Source: an uncultured Planctomycetaceae bacterium
GTDB lineage: Bacteria > Planctomycetota > Planctomycetia > Planctomycetales > Planctomycetaceae
Assembly (NCBI GenBank): GCA_937916515.1
Contig: CALFSX010000258.1
Location: 1 to 59,530, forward strand
DNA length: 59,530 bases
Direction of reading: 5' to 3'
In this document: positions 22,835 through 32,427 of the stretch, in pieces
How the letters are laid out: each line of letters starts with the position of its first letter
Numbering within the stretch: position 1 is the stretch's first letter
Notes under the pieces: model-generated
What the model was told of the DNA's origin: nothing
The model's input: the letters and a program-made list of their open reading frames with translations, nothing else
Database searches by the model: none
Program-made: the position numbers and the translations under genes

Positions 22835-23542
22835 CTACGCTGATAGTTGGCCTGCAACGCCGATAATCGGCGGAGGCTCTGGTGGCAGACGTTCGCATTT
22901 GGGCAGTAAATCGTCAGCGACATTTGTGGACTGCACGATGGCTGCGGAGCATTCTTCAAGCTCAACTGAATTAGACAGCATGGTGAGTGACAAAATCTGC
23001 CACAATGAACTAAGTCCTCGACATTCCAAAACGGCGATACCGCAAAAATGGGAGGCGGCTTCTGAAGAGACTTCGGGGCTAGTTTTGCTGTCGGCGTTTG
23101 CTGATGGTGAGCGCGGCTTCGTAGCTTTTGCGGCCCGCATTGCGACTTTGCTGGATTGTTCGGTGGAGCAGTTCGTTGCCTTTGCTGCTGCCTTAACTGA
23201 AGGCTCAGATTCCAAACAGTTGGGGCAATTTATCGCCGTGTGGCAGTTTTCTTTAGCTTCGCGGTTTGCAGCCGCCACCACAAATTCGGGCAGTTCCACG
23301 TTGTTGGCCTTCGCCCATGCAACTTTTTGTTGATTGGTGAAACAGCAACACTGTTTCCAGCACTGGTCTGCAGAAGCACAGCCACATGGGCGGTTCATGC
23401 ATGGGTAAGGCGTGGAGCGATCTTTTTCGACCGATGTGACCTGCGGAACTGGCACAAACATGGCGCAGCAACCCAACAGCAGCACGAACGCAATTGCGTT
23501 CCGCCACGTAAGGTTTGTTAAGGCTGACAGCCTTTTTGCCAC
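22835..23542 (-). CDS. Secreted Cys-rich protein of planctomycete type
   Basis: The 235-residue protein has an N-terminal hydrophobic segment (AIAFVLLLGCCAMFVPV) and then the dense cysteine motif CMNRPCGCASADQCWKQCCC followed by FTNQQKVAWAKANNVELPEFV. I associate this motif with a conserved planctomycete protein with no known function; the Cys cluster could bind metal. The C-terminus has further Cys (NCPNCLES) and ends in PPEPPPIIGV. It lies alone, 130 bases from the GNAT-like gene. Confidence 0.72.
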   Translation of the reverse strand: MAKRLSALTNLTWRNAIAFVLLLGCCAMFVPVPQVTSVEKDRSTPYPCMNRPCGCASADQCWKQCCCFTNQQKVAWAKANNVELPEFVVAAANREAKENCHTAINCPNCLESEPSVKAAAKATNCSTEQSSKVAMRAAKATKPRSPSANADSKTSPEVSSEAASHFCGIAVLECRGLSSLWQILSLTMLSNSVELEECSAAIVQSTNVADDLLPKCERLPPEPPPIIGVAGQLSA

Positions 23543-23673
23543 GAAACATCCGCCTTTTCGCTAAACGTCTCGCTCTCCACACCCGCATGCTAAGCGCGGT
23601 GGGCAAGTTGAGTCCTCGTTGTTTGAGCTGCGAAGCTTGATTTCTCAAAAATAGAATGCGGATGAGTCACGCG

Positions 23674-24882
23674 TCAGCCTGACTGTTCAGCTTCTTTGAA
23701 GGGGCTTCGGTCTGGTGGTTCAGCATGTGTAACAGTTTTTAGAAGCTGTTGCACAACAAATTTCAGCAGCGGAATACGATGCCGCACCCAAACATAGGTT
23801 GCTTCCGGGCGGCATCCAAGGCGAGACTTGGCGTCCAGAGCTGTTCGGCCAAATGATACTCGTTGGCAGTTCCATACGATGGCCTGTTCAATAACGGCGA
23901 ATAGAAGACGGTGATAAAGCGGAAGCGTTTCGTTAATTTTATAGTCGAGTCCCAGGTAGTAACCGATAGCTGTTTTGCCATCTTTGATGACGGTGACAAA
24001 TCCGATCAGTGTCTGATTCTGGCGGATGCCAATGGTCACGAAATCGTCAGCCAGCGCTGTGGAGATGCGCGGCAAGGTGGATTCCTGCAGTGCAAACATG
24101 CGTACATCGGCTCGCTTAGAAACGGCTTTATACAGTTCGTGGATTCTGGCGGATTCCGTTTCGATATCCGAAATGACTTCAACGGTTATTTCTTCAGTAT
24201 TGAATGGCTTCAGCACTTTTTTTGCGGCAGCTCGATAGCGGCTTGTCAGGCTGGCCGTGTAGTGATCGAACGTTGTCCAGTTGTCGCCGATTGTCAGTAC
24301 CATGTTTGGCTCTGTTTTCAGTTGACGATATCGGAAAGGTGCCAGTGCTTCAGCGTGCTGATGATCCGGTTCGAAAAGGTCTTTGACGATGACGTAGTCC
24401 GTCTGTCCGGTAAGCCGGTCTGCTCGACGAATGCGGTACAGGCAATCGGCGACGCCAGGCCACAAGCGGGCCGCATCTTCGCCTTCAGCAAAGGCGACTC
24501 CATGAGGCCCCCACGAATGCACGTTGCCGCACATCATGACTCGACGTTTTAGCATGGCCAGAGACTTGCGTCGGAGGCCTTCCGGTAGCTTGAGTTTTCG
24601 ATCGGTACTATCGCTTGTGAGTTTGTCGCCGCTGACTTCAAACGTCTGAGTGGCAACGGCTGCGACAGGGCGCCCAAATTCGTAGATGATCGCAAATCGC
24701 CGCAGGATCTGTTCTGTCGCTTCAAACTGCAGAGCTGAAAGATAGCGGCGGCTGAGTAGCACTGACGCGTTTGCGGTCAGGCTGTCCCAGTCTGCCGCAT
24801 TAAGAAATTCGATTCGGTCTGCGATTGCGAATTGAAATTCTGAAGGTCGAGCGGTGATGCGCTGATTTTTCTTAAGCGGCAT
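23674..24882 (-). CDS. FemAB/GNAT-like acyltransferase
   Basis: The 402-residue protein fits the peptidogalycan/FemAB-like group of the GNAT superfamily: an N-terminal half with FLNAADWDSL, WGPHGVAF, and a C-terminal GNAT half with IGIRQNQTLIGFVTVIKDGKTAIGYYLGLDY, LYHRLLFAVIEQAI and VSFGRTALDAKSRLGC. No signal peptide. Family members transfer amino-acyl or acyl groups in cell-envelope or storage-lipid pathways; the substrate here is unknown. Monocistronic in appearance. Confidence 0.75.
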   Translation of the reverse strand: MPLKKNQRITARPSEFQFAIADRIEFLNAADWDSLTANASVLLSRRYLSALQFEATEQILRRFAIIYEFGRPVAAVATQTFEVSGDKLTSDSTDRKLKLPEGLRRKSLAMLKRRVMMCGNVHSWGPHGVAFAEGEDAARLWPGVADCLYRIRRADRLTGQTDYVIVKDLFEPDHQHAEALAPFRYRQLKTEPNMVLTIGDNWTTFDHYTASLTSRYRAAAKKVLKPFNTEEITVEVISDIETESARIHELYKAVSKRADVRMFALQESTLPRISTALADDFVTIGIRQNQTLIGFVTVIKDGKTAIGYYLGLDYKINETLPLYHRLLFAVIEQAIVWNCQRVSFGRTALDAKSRLGCRPEATYVWVRHRIPLLKFVVQQLLKTVTHAEPPDRSPFKEAEQSG

Positions 24883-25294
24883 GTGGATTTTAATCCTGAG
24901 TCCAGATGAGTCGTGCTGTTCAGCAGTATGCCCCAGGTTTGAAGCAGATTCACCTGTGAATTGGAAAGTCGCTTCGATGTTAAATTGGCAGGCTGAGTTT
25001 CGGCTGTTTTCCTTTGAAGCCGGGTTCTGCCTTTTGCAGTTGATGTCGGTCTGGCTGCAGTCAATGGTTGTTGTGTTGCACGTATGCGTTCGCGGCGGCT
25101 ATCGCAAGATTACAGCGAAATATCACGGCTTCTGTAGGTGATTCGGCTGTGTAAAGTTCTGAGCTTCCGTACATGACGCCATTTGATCGGGCGACAATCG
25201 AGCCATAGCCTGGTTAATTGTGATCAATGCTGGTAGAACATTGGGTTCGGTTGGTTGGTTTTCTATTTGTCACGTTTCGTTTACAGGGATCACA
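24883..25294. other. Divergent intergenic region, no supported gene
   Basis: It separates the divergent acyltransferase and SGNH-DUF1080 genes and should hold both promoters. CAGGGA at about 25284 is the ribosome site of the right-hand gene. Nothing else is visible. Confidence 0.5.
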
Positions 25295-26653
25295 ATGCTT
25301 CGAGTATTTTTCCTCGTTTCTACAGCTGCGTTCGTATGCACGTTATTTGTTTTGCGAATGCCCGGTGCCGTTGCCGACGATCAGCTGAAGTTTGTTCTGC
25401 CGGAGACTGACGATGGACTACCGGGAGCCGGTCCAATTCGGCGATACGATTGGTTCCGTCAACTTTGGAAAACTCGTCGCGCGGATTTTGCAAAGAAGGC
25501 GCCGGCGGAATCAGGGGCTGTTGTGTTTCTTGGCGATTCAATTACTCAGGGCTGGGGATCGCGTTTGCAATCCAGCTTTCCTGGAATGAAAGTCGCCAAC
25601 CGTGGCATCAGCGGTGACACAACTCGCGGCATGCTGATTCGACTGAATGAAGATGTTCTTTCTCTAAAACCATCAGCCGTTGTGTTGCTGATGGGGACGA
25701 ACGATCTTGAAGAGAAGGCAACGCCGGACACAATCGCATCAAACGTTGCGTTGATCGTGTCGGCATTGAAGGCTCATGACCCCGAAATGCCGATCGTGCT
25801 TTGCAACGTGTTTCCAAGTTCGGCAACGAAGAGCCGCTCCGCCACTGATATCAAGCAGGTGAATTCGTTGTACGCAGCAGCTGTAAAGGGGGACGCTCAG
25901 GTTACGGTTTTGGATACGTGGACACTGTTTGCTAATTCAGATGGTGATGCGAAGCTGGAGGAGTTTCCTGATTTACTGCACCCCAATGCTGAAGGTTATG
26001 CAAAATGGGCCGCCGCACTTCGTCCTGTGTTTGCGACGTTAGGTTTTGTGGATACCGCAGTGGATGAGTTTGTTGTTGAAGACGGCTTCCGCAGTTTGTT
26101 TAACGGCAAAGATTTAACAGGATGGGGCTATCAAGCGACAACTCCGCAGATGCTAAAGTCGCGAGAACGTTGGCAGAAGAACGACAAGAACGCTCCTGCC
26201 TGGCCGATCGTTGAGGAAGCCGTTTCGTTTGACGGAATGACCAGGACTCCAGATGGTCGCTATGTCGCGGTGAATGGGCGACTGGTTGTGACGACTCCTC
26301 CGGAAGGTCGCAAGATTCAGCAACTTTGGACGACCGAAAGTTTCGGAAAAGACTTTGTGCTGAAACTGGAATTTCGAGCAACCCCGAACGCCGACAGTGG
26401 CGTTTTTCTGCGGCAGCCGCAATTGCAGTGTCGCGATTTCGTTTTGGCTGGGCCTTATAAAGACTTGAAAAACTATCGTGCTCAGGATTGGAACGAGCTG
26501 GTGGTTGAAGTGAAGGGCACGGTCGCTCGATGCACTTGCAACGGCGAAGTGTTGGAAGCGGAATTCAAGGTTCCCCAGAATGGTCCCATTGGACTGGAAG
26601 GCGACCGTGGTCAGATTGAGTACCGTCGCATTCGAATCAGCGAAGGCAAATAA
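25295..26653 (+). CDS. Secreted SGNH hydrolase fused to DUF1080
   Basis: The 452-residue protein has a signal peptide (cleavage near AVA-DD, residue 27). An SGNH/GDSL esterase domain spans about 70-245: nucleophile Ser82 in GDSITQGW, GTND (134-137) and the Asp225/His228 pair in DLLHPN. A DUF1080 (3-keto-disaccharide hydrolase-like, lectin-fold) domain follows from FNGKDLTGWG (about 265) to the end. The pair suggests a de-esterifying enzyme with a glycan-binding or glycoside-cleaving partner domain outside the cell. ATG 25295 is chosen because the signal peptide begins there. Confidence 0.93.
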   Translation: MLRVFFLVSTAAFVCTLFVLRMPGAVADDQLKFVLPETDDGLPGAGPIRRYDWFRQLWKTRRADFAKKAPAESGAVVFLGDSITQGWGSRLQSSFPGMKVANRGISGDTTRGMLIRLNEDVLSLKPSAVVLLMGTNDLEEKATPDTIASNVALIVSALKAHDPEMPIVLCNVFPSSATKSRSATDIKQVNSLYAAAVKGDAQVTVLDTWTLFANSDGDAKLEEFPDLLHPNAEGYAKWAAALRPVFATLGFVDTAVDEFVVEDGFRSLFNGKDLTGWGYQATTPQMLKSRERWQKNDKNAPAWPIVEEAVSFDGMTRTPDGRYVAVNGRLVVTTPPEGRKIQQLWTTESFGKDFVLKLEFRATPNADSGVFLRQPQLQCRDFVLAGPYKDLKNYRAQDWNELVVEVKGTVARCTCNGEVLEAEFKVPQNGPIGLEGDRGQIEYRRIRISEGK

Positions 26654-26750
26654 TTGGGTTTGAGACTGACGCGAGAAGTTTTTGAGGTTTGCCGTTGAAA
26701 AACTTCAGAAAAACAGACAGCTTGCAAGTTGTTGCGTCTTCTGTCATCTT

Positions 26751-26795
26751 GGGTGACATCACGTCGTGCCGATGGTGTGAGCGTGATGTCTACCC
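26751..26795. terminator. Hairpin between SGNH gene and MoxR-type operon
   Basis: ACATCACG (26756-26763) pairs with CGTGATGT (26782-26789), extended after one mismatch by GGGT/ACCC. It lies 100 bases after the SGNH-DUF1080 stop. No T-tract. The remainder of 26654-27001 must include the operon promoter. Confidence 0.4.
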
Positions 26796-27001
26796 AGGAA
26801 AGAAAAACTAAGTCGCCAAAGATCGTTTTGAGTTGGGGCGGATGAATGCATCTACCTTGAATTCATCTTTTCCCGTCAAACTGCAGCCAGACTGCACCGG
26901 AAACATATTAGCGAACGCCACGTACGGCGACTGTGTCGCTTCAAAACTTGACTCAACGTGATCGAGTTGCCCGAAATACGACTTCTTAACCCTGTGGTTC
27001 T

Positions 27002-28060
27002 ATGTCTGCGAAACAAAAAGTCGACACTCGCGTGACGGTGGAAACGCCCGAAGGTGTTGATTTTCAATTCATGATTGCGGGGCCGGGCAAGCGAGGCATG
27101 TCGTTTTTTATCGATGCCATCATTAAGGTTGGCTTCGGGGTTCTTGCGTTCCTTGTGTTTGCCTTTGCTTCTGGAGTTTCCGGTTCGGTATCGGGCGTTG
27201 CCGGTGGAGCAATGCTGTTCATTTGGTTTTTGATGTCGTGGCTGTACGGTTCCTGCTTTGAAGCATTCTGGCACGGGCAGACTCCTGGCAAGAAGTCGCA
27301 GAATCTGAGAGTCGTGCGGACCAACGGCACGCCGATTGGCTGGTTTGAAGCCTTTGGTCGCAACCTGTTATTGGTTCCGGACGGAATGCTGGTGTTGGGG
27401 CCGATCGCCTTAAACACTGTCGGTCTGGCTTCTATGGCGGCAACATCGCGCATGCAGCGTTTGGGCGACCTTGTGTTCGACACAATGGTGATTGATGAGA
27501 CTCGCGAATTCATCAGTCGAACGCCTGGGATCATTCATGGCATTGAGCGAATTCCGCGGGCACATTGTGTTGGGCGATTCCACGTGCCCGAACGTACATT
27601 GGCCGTAATTGAGCGACTGTTTGAAGGCGATCGATTGATTTCCGCCGGCCGCCGTGAAGAAATTGCAAGAACTCTTGCTGTGCCTTTGAAGAAGCATCTA
27701 GGCTATGATGATGGTGGCCCCGATGCTGCAAATCCCAACGCCTATTTTGTGCGCACGCCCACTCAGCATACTGACTTCCTGAAGCGTATCCTGAAGACTT
27801 TTGCGGAAGATTCCGCAGGCACCGACGAACAATCAGTGAAGGTAGACGTTAAGGCGGTGCTTGAAGAAAGTCGTCGTACAACCATGAACGCGGTGCTTGC
27901 AAGAAGAGCGGAGGCAAATCGAGTTGCCGGCGAGCCTTCGGACAATGTGGCACTTGAGGATTCAACTGTTGCGGACGAGTTTGAGTCTCTGGAATTTGTG
28001 GAAGAGGTTGATGAATCCACAAACGGCGGACATCCGGAAGACTGGAGGTCTAAGCTATGA
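27002..28060 (+). CDS. RDD family membrane protein
   Basis: The 352-residue protein begins with a short beta region, then an RDD domain (about residues 25-160): AGPGKRGMSFFIDAIIK (R and D of RDD), two membrane helices, GQTPGKKSQNLRVV and RNLLLVPDGM. A long soluble acidic C-terminal part (about 180-352) follows. First gene of a seven-gene overlapping operon. RDD proteins are poorly understood; some act in transport. Confidence 0.88.
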   Translation: MSAKQKVDTRVTVETPEGVDFQFMIAGPGKRGMSFFIDAIIKVGFGVLAFLVFAFASGVSGSVSGVAGGAMLFIWFLMSWLYGSCFEAFWHGQTPGKKSQNLRVVRTNGTPIGWFEAFGRNLLLVPDGMLVLGPIALNTVGLASMAATSRMQRLGDLVFDTMVIDETREFISRTPGIIHGIERIPRAHCVGRFHVPERTLAVIERLFEGDRLISAGRREEIARTLAVPLKKHLGYDDGGPDAANPNAYFVRTPTQHTDFLKRILKTFAEDSAGTDEQSVKVDVKAVLEESRRTTMNAVLARRAEANRVAGEPSDNVALEDSTVADEFESLEFVEEVDESTNGGHPEDWRSKL

Positions 28061-29121
28061 ACCGTGAACGGTTTATCCGACAACGCCGTTCGGACTGGCA
28101 GCAATTTGAAGGCCTGTTGAACAGGATGAAGGGCCACCGGCTTAGTCGCTGGTCTGGCAGAGATATCACCCGATTGTCACAACTCTATCGTTCTATCTGT
28201 TACGATCTTTCCCTGGTTCAGTCTCGCGAATGGGGGGCTCGCCTGGAGCAATACCTGAACGATCTTGTAGCGCAGGGGCACAATTGTCTTTATCGTTCGC
28301 CACCCAGATCTTTGGACACAGCGCTGTCATTCTTGAGTGACGGATTTCCGGCATTGTTGCGTCGACGAAAGAACTTTTTCTTTGTTGCACTGGCACTGTT
28401 CTTGATTCCGTTTCTGGCAGCCATGGTGACAGCCGCAATTGATCCGGTTTTGGCCGAACGATTGGTTGACCAGGAACATCTGGAACAGGCTGCGTCCAGT
28501 TATGAAAACGAACTGTATAAGGATGTCGATTCAAAGTACGCGGAAGAGCGAACGATGATGACAGGCTTTTACGTTTGGAATAACGTGGGCATCGCATTTC
28601 GCTGTTTTGCTTTGGGTGCATTCTTTGGAATTGGAACCGTCGTGACGTTGTTGTTTAACGGTCTTACATTGGGGACGGTCACAGGATACCTGATTTACAA
28701 AGGCTGCACCGACAACTTTTTTAGTTTCGCAATTTCACATGGTTCGTTCGAATTGACTGCTATTGTGATTGCCGGAGCAGCGGGCTTGCTGCTGGGCTGG
28801 GGCATGATTCATCCGGGCGAACATAGTCGAGTACAGTCGCTTCGGATTCATGGTGTTGAGGCTGTTAAGCTGGCAGCGGGTGCTGGATTTATGCTGGTTG
28901 TGGCCGCACTAATTGAAGGCTATTTTTCGCCCATGGCAATTCCTCATGCTGTCAAATATGCGGTTGGTACCATGTTGTGGGGCGTTGTCTATGTTTATTT
29001 AATGTACGGGGGGCGTGGCGGAGTTGATGTGGCCATGTCACTTGTTGATCGTGCTGGCACGGGGAAGGCGACTGCAAATCGTCAGCCTGCGGCAGTCAGT
29101 GTTGTGGAGTCTTCCGTATGA
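28057..29121 (+). CDS. SpoIIM (stage II sporulation M, DUF95) membrane protein
   Basis: The 354-residue protein starts with the typical MNRERFIRQRRSDWQQFEGLL and YRSICYDLSLVQSR, then has five or six membrane helices with the family's YVWNNVGIAFRCFALGAFFG and HGSFELTAIVIAGAAGLLLG. It overlaps its neighbours by four bases on each side (ATGA). In non-sporulating bacteria this family occurs next to MoxR/DUF58 genes, as here. Confidence 0.92.
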   Translation: MNRERFIRQRRSDWQQFEGLLNRMKGHRLSRWSGRDITRLSQLYRSICYDLSLVQSREWGARLEQYLNDLVAQGHNCLYRSPPRSLDTALSFLSDGFPALLRRRKNFFFVALALFLIPFLAAMVTAAIDPVLAERLVDQEHLEQAASSYENELYKDVDSKYAEERTMMTGFYVWNNVGIAFRCFALGAFFGIGTVVTLLFNGLTLGTVTGYLIYKGCTDNFFSFAISHGSFELTAIVIAGAAGLLLGWGMIHPGEHSRVQSLRIHGVEAVKLAAGAGFMLVVAALIEGYFSPMAIPHAVKYAVGTMLWGVVYVYLMYGGRGGVDVAMSLVDRAGTGKATANRQPAAVSVVESSV

Positions 29122-29945
29122 AAGTGGAAGACTGCATTGTTACGGTCGAACGACGCAGTATTGGCGGATGCATTGATTTGGCGTTCGTCTTTGGTCGACA
29201 GTTTGCCAGACCATTGCTGGGGCTGACGTTTTGTTTTGCAGTGCCGTCCACACTAATGACCTGGTTCATTGGGAGTTCGATGCGGCACGATGTGTTGCTG
29301 CCTGCTTTGCTGATCTTTGCGTTCTTTAACATGCTGTTAAGTGGAGCTATGGTGGCCACGGTGGGACCGCAGGTGTTTGGCGTTCCGATGAGCGTCCGTG
29401 CAGCATTGAAGTCTCTGATGGGGCGGCTGATTTCCTATAGCTTTCTGGCAACCCTGGCTCGCAGCACTGGGTTCTGTGTGTTTATTCCGTTGATCTTTGT
29501 GATGTCCTGGTGCGGGCACCTTCCGGAAGTCATGTTTCTGGAACGTACTCCGTTAAATCAACTGACGCAGCGGTTGTCATGGCTCACGAAGGGAGGCGGG
29601 TATTCTCGCAACATTGGCCGAGTAATCACGCTCACGTTTTTCTGGGCGGTGTCAGCGTTCGGTGTGTTTATGTTGATGGATATCCTTTCCGGTTGGATTT
29701 TCAACGCTCCGATTTTCTTTGGCACAATTGCTCCTGGGCCAGATCAGGTGAAGGCATTTCAATCCAAAGTTCTTGATGATCCGTGGTTGCTGACAATGGT
29801 TCAGGTGGCTTTGTGGGTGACGTATCCGATTGTTCGGCTTGCCTGGTTTTTTTGTTATCTTGACCAGCGAATTCGAAACGAATGTTGGGATCTGGAATTG
29901 CAGTTTCGTGTAGAAGCCGGGCGAATTGAGGAGCAATTTGTATGA
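29118..29945 (+). CDS. Multi-pass membrane protein of the MoxR/DUF58 operon
   Basis: The 275-residue protein has about four to six membrane helices and few conserved-looking motifs (ERTPLNQLTQRLSWLTKGGGYSRNIGR). I do not recognise a named family. Its position between SpoIIM and DUF4129 with four-base overlaps marks it as part of the same complex or pathway. Confidence 0.82.
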   Translation: MKVEDCIVTVERRSIGGCIDLAFVFGRQFARPLLGLTFCFAVPSTLMTWFIGSSMRHDVLLPALLIFAFFNMLLSGAMVATVGPQVFGVPMSVRAALKSLMGRLISYSFLATLARSTGFCVFIPLIFVMSWCGHLPEVMFLERTPLNQLTQRLSWLTKGGGYSRNIGRVITLTFFWAVSAFGVFMLMDILSGWIFNAPIFFGTIAPGPDQVKAFQSKVLDDPWLLTMVQVALWVTYPIVRLAWFFCYLDQRIRNECWDLELQFRVEAGRIEEQFV

Positions 29946-30874
29946 GCCAATTTGCGGATCCCCGATGCATGCCTTCTGTCTTTCGGGTTGTTGCTTCATC
30001 ATTGCTGGGCGTGTTCGTGAGTTTGTTGTGTGCAACGCATACAAGTGCGGTTGCTGCTGCTACTACGCCAGGCGTGAGTGCGTCTGATTTGTCGTCGCAG
30101 CAAATTAAGGATACGGCGAATCGCGTGATGCAGCAGAAGGATTTTCGAGGCGTTCGTCGGCGTGTATTGGAGAACGTGAAGTCAGACACTGGCGGACGTG
30201 GATTTCTGTTGGATTCGATTGCAAAGATGGGCACTGCAGTTGGCGACTTCTTTGAATGGATCATCAACGGGATTTTCAACGGCGGCTCAAAGAAACCCAG
30301 GGCTCGAGCGATGCCGCGTCCCCCAACAGCGACGTCGTCGTCCTCTTCAGCATCTTCCGGTGGTGGAAGCTTCTATTTTAGTTTGGGGAAGTTGCTATTG
30401 TTTGTTGGGTTGACTGTTCTGGTATTGGTTGCGATTTGGTTAGTTGCATCGTTGCTGAAAAAATCAGATCCGAATCGCAAATTGGATCGAAGCGGTCTGT
30501 TTGGCGATGAAGAAGCGATTTCTAATCTAAGTGCTCCTCCCGGAGAATTGGCGGTGTCAACCTATGAGTCCAGGGCAATTTCAATGGCTGCATCTGGCGA
30601 TTACCGACTGGCAATTCGCGAGTTGCTAATTGGCAGTATGAGCTGGGTTGAACGGGCGGGTTTGATTCGATTTAGAAAAGGGCTGACAAATCGCGACTAT
30701 ATTCGAGCGGTTTTGCGGCAGGAAGAACAGCGAACCGCCTATGGCAGGACGGCGTTGGAATTTGAACGTGTGTATTTTGGTCGTCGAGTAGCGACGGCTG
30801 AAATGTTTGACCGATGTTTAGAGTCATTCCAGGGATCTTTCCGTGAAGAAGAAGCGACGGCTACAACGGTCTGA
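29942..30874 (+). CDS. DUF4129 domain membrane protein
   Basis: The 310-residue protein has a signal-like N-terminus, a Ser/Pro linker, one strong membrane helix (about residues 145-175) and the C-terminal DUF4129 domain: ISMAASGDYRLAIRELLIGSMSWVERAGLIRFRKGLTNRDYIRA and FERVYFGRR. DUF4129 domains are usually the C-terminus of transglutaminase-like proteins; here the domain stands alone on a membrane anchor. It overlaps the DUF4350 gene by 32 bases. Confidence 0.88.
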   Translation: MSQFADPRCMPSVFRVVASSLLGVFVSLLCATHTSAVAAATTPGVSASDLSSQQIKDTANRVMQQKDFRGVRRRVLENVKSDTGGRGFLLDSIAKMGTAVGDFFEWIINGIFNGGSKKPRARAMPRPPTATSSSSSASSGGGSFYFSLGKLLLFVGLTVLVLVAIWLVASLLKKSDPNRKLDRSGLFGDEEAISNLSAPPGELAVSTYESRAISMAASGDYRLAIRELLIGSMSWVERAGLIRFRKGLTNRDYIRAVLRQEEQRTAYGRTALEFERVYFGRRVATAEMFDRCLESFQGSFREEEATATTV

Positions 30875-32348
30875 TTTGCTGTGGTTGACAGCAGTTGGTT
30901 TGCTGGTTCTGCTGCAGTTCTGGTGGCTTCCCGGCGACTCAGGAAGTCCCGACGATACTTACAGCAACACCATCGAAGGCAAGCTTGGATTCTTTGAAAC
31001 CTTGCAGGGGCTTTCCGATGCTGGCGTACTGCCACCGGTTCGTCGAGAGACCGAGAAACTTATTCCGACGGAAATATGTACTTTGGTGATTCTTGGCCCG
31101 GACCTGTACCCGAACGAAGACGAACAACGCGAACTGGCCGAATTTGTTTTGAATGGCGGAAGCTTTGTATTTGCCCCCAATTGGGCTGAGCCAACCTGTT
31201 CGATTCCTCGGCTAAGTATTCGTACGACTCACGGATTTGACGGCGAAGAAACAACGGCAACGGCGTCAGGTAGCTCGAATTCTGCGGGTTCGCCAGTTGC
31301 CAGTTCACCGTCAGGCAGTGCCGGAAATACTCCCTCGGAATCTGGTGCCAGCCAGTCGCCGTTGATGGCGGAAGCGGACGATCAGGATTCTGAAAACACA
31401 ACTGGCGATTCCAGTGGGGCGTCATCGTCATCGAAACCGGGGGCATCGAACAGTCAAGACCAGACGAGTCCCGAATCACTGAACGACGCGGTAAGGCAAG
31501 CGATCGGAAAGTCTCCGGGCACCCGGCCGCAGGATTCCTCAACTGTTGAGCTGGAAGATTCGGAAGACTTTGACGATGTATTCAACATTCAGACAAGCAG
31601 CGATCTGGTGGATGGCACGGTTCCCTGGAGAACTCGGGCAACACTGGACACTGGTTTTACGAAGCCTGTTGTGCTGGTGCGTTCTGCGCTGCAGAAGGTT
31701 CAGGCCGCAGCGTGGAACTACGGAAACGGTTTGGTCCTGGTGAGCGCAAGTGGTGATGTGTTTTCCAATCGAGCAACGCTGGACGAGTCGCAGGCTGAGC
31801 TGGCGGTGCGGCTGATTGAGTTCGCTCATGCAAATCACGACGCTGCGGCAACGACGCCGATTGTGGTTAGCGAATTTCTGAATAACAGCGAAACCTATCG
31901 TGGTACAAGCGTGCTGTTAAGTCCGGCATTGCGATCCGGCACTCTTCAACTATTAACGATTGCGGTCCTTGCTGGCTGGTTCGGCTTTCATCGATTCGGG
32001 CCGGTCAAACGGGATACAAGTTTTGAACGCAGATCACTTACAGAAAGTGCCTCCGCCGTTGGTAACCTGTTTTTTCGAACTCGCAGCGGTGGTGAAGCCG
32101 TGCAAAGTTATCTGGAATATCTGAAAGCACAGTTGAAGCGATCGTTTGGTAGTGGAATCAGCATCGACAGCTTTCAGCTGATCGCCAACCGAACAGGTTT
32201 GGAATACCGCGACATTCAGCAGCGAATCGAAAAGGCTCGAAACCTGTCGGGGGCCTCGTCGACCAGTGCTTCTCAGGCAGCGGGATCTATTCGAGATCTG
32301 GCAGAAATTCTGGAACGACTTACCGGGGCTCGCGACGCAACGACATAG
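30843..32348 (+). CDS. DUF4350 domain membrane protein
   Basis: Starting at GTG 30843, the 501-residue protein has an N-terminal helix, an outer DUF4350-type domain (FFETLQGLSDAGV, NEDEQRELAEFVLNGGSFVFAPNW), a Ser/Gly/Asn-rich linker of about 130 residues, a second helix near residue 365 (LLTIAVLAGWFGFHRFGPV) and a cytoplasmic tail (ERRSLTESASAVGNLFFRT). The linker is the main departure from simple family members. Part of the MoxR operon. Confidence 0.83.
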   Translation: MKKKRRLQRSDLLWLTAVGLLVLLQFWWLPGDSGSPDDTYSNTIEGKLGFFETLQGLSDAGVLPPVRRETEKLIPTEICTLVILGPDLYPNEDEQRELAEFVLNGGSFVFAPNWAEPTCSIPRLSIRTTHGFDGEETTATASGSSNSAGSPVASSPSGSAGNTPSESGASQSPLMAEADDQDSENTTGDSSGASSSSKPGASNSQDQTSPESLNDAVRQAIGKSPGTRPQDSSTVELEDSEDFDDVFNIQTSSDLVDGTVPWRTRATLDTGFTKPVVLVRSALQKVQAAAWNYGNGLVLVSASGDVFSNRATLDESQAELAVRLIEFAHANHDAAATTPIVVSEFLNNSETYRGTSVLLSPALRSGTLQLLTIAVLAGWFGFHRFGPVKRDTSFERRSLTESASAVGNLFFRTRSGGEAVQSYLEYLKAQLKRSFGSGISIDSFQLIANRTGLEYRDIQQRIEKARNLSGASSTSASQAAGSIRDLAEILERLTGARDATT

Positions 32349-32427
32349 ATGTTGGTAACTCAGGTTCACCGACATCTATCAGTAATTCAATACCATTCGT
32401 AATCTCAAATACCATCAAAGAAATTTC

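Noticed and set aside
22617-23333. 238-codon plus-strand ORF
   Set aside because: It is the complement of the Cys-rich secreted protein gene, whose motif and signal segment are convincing.
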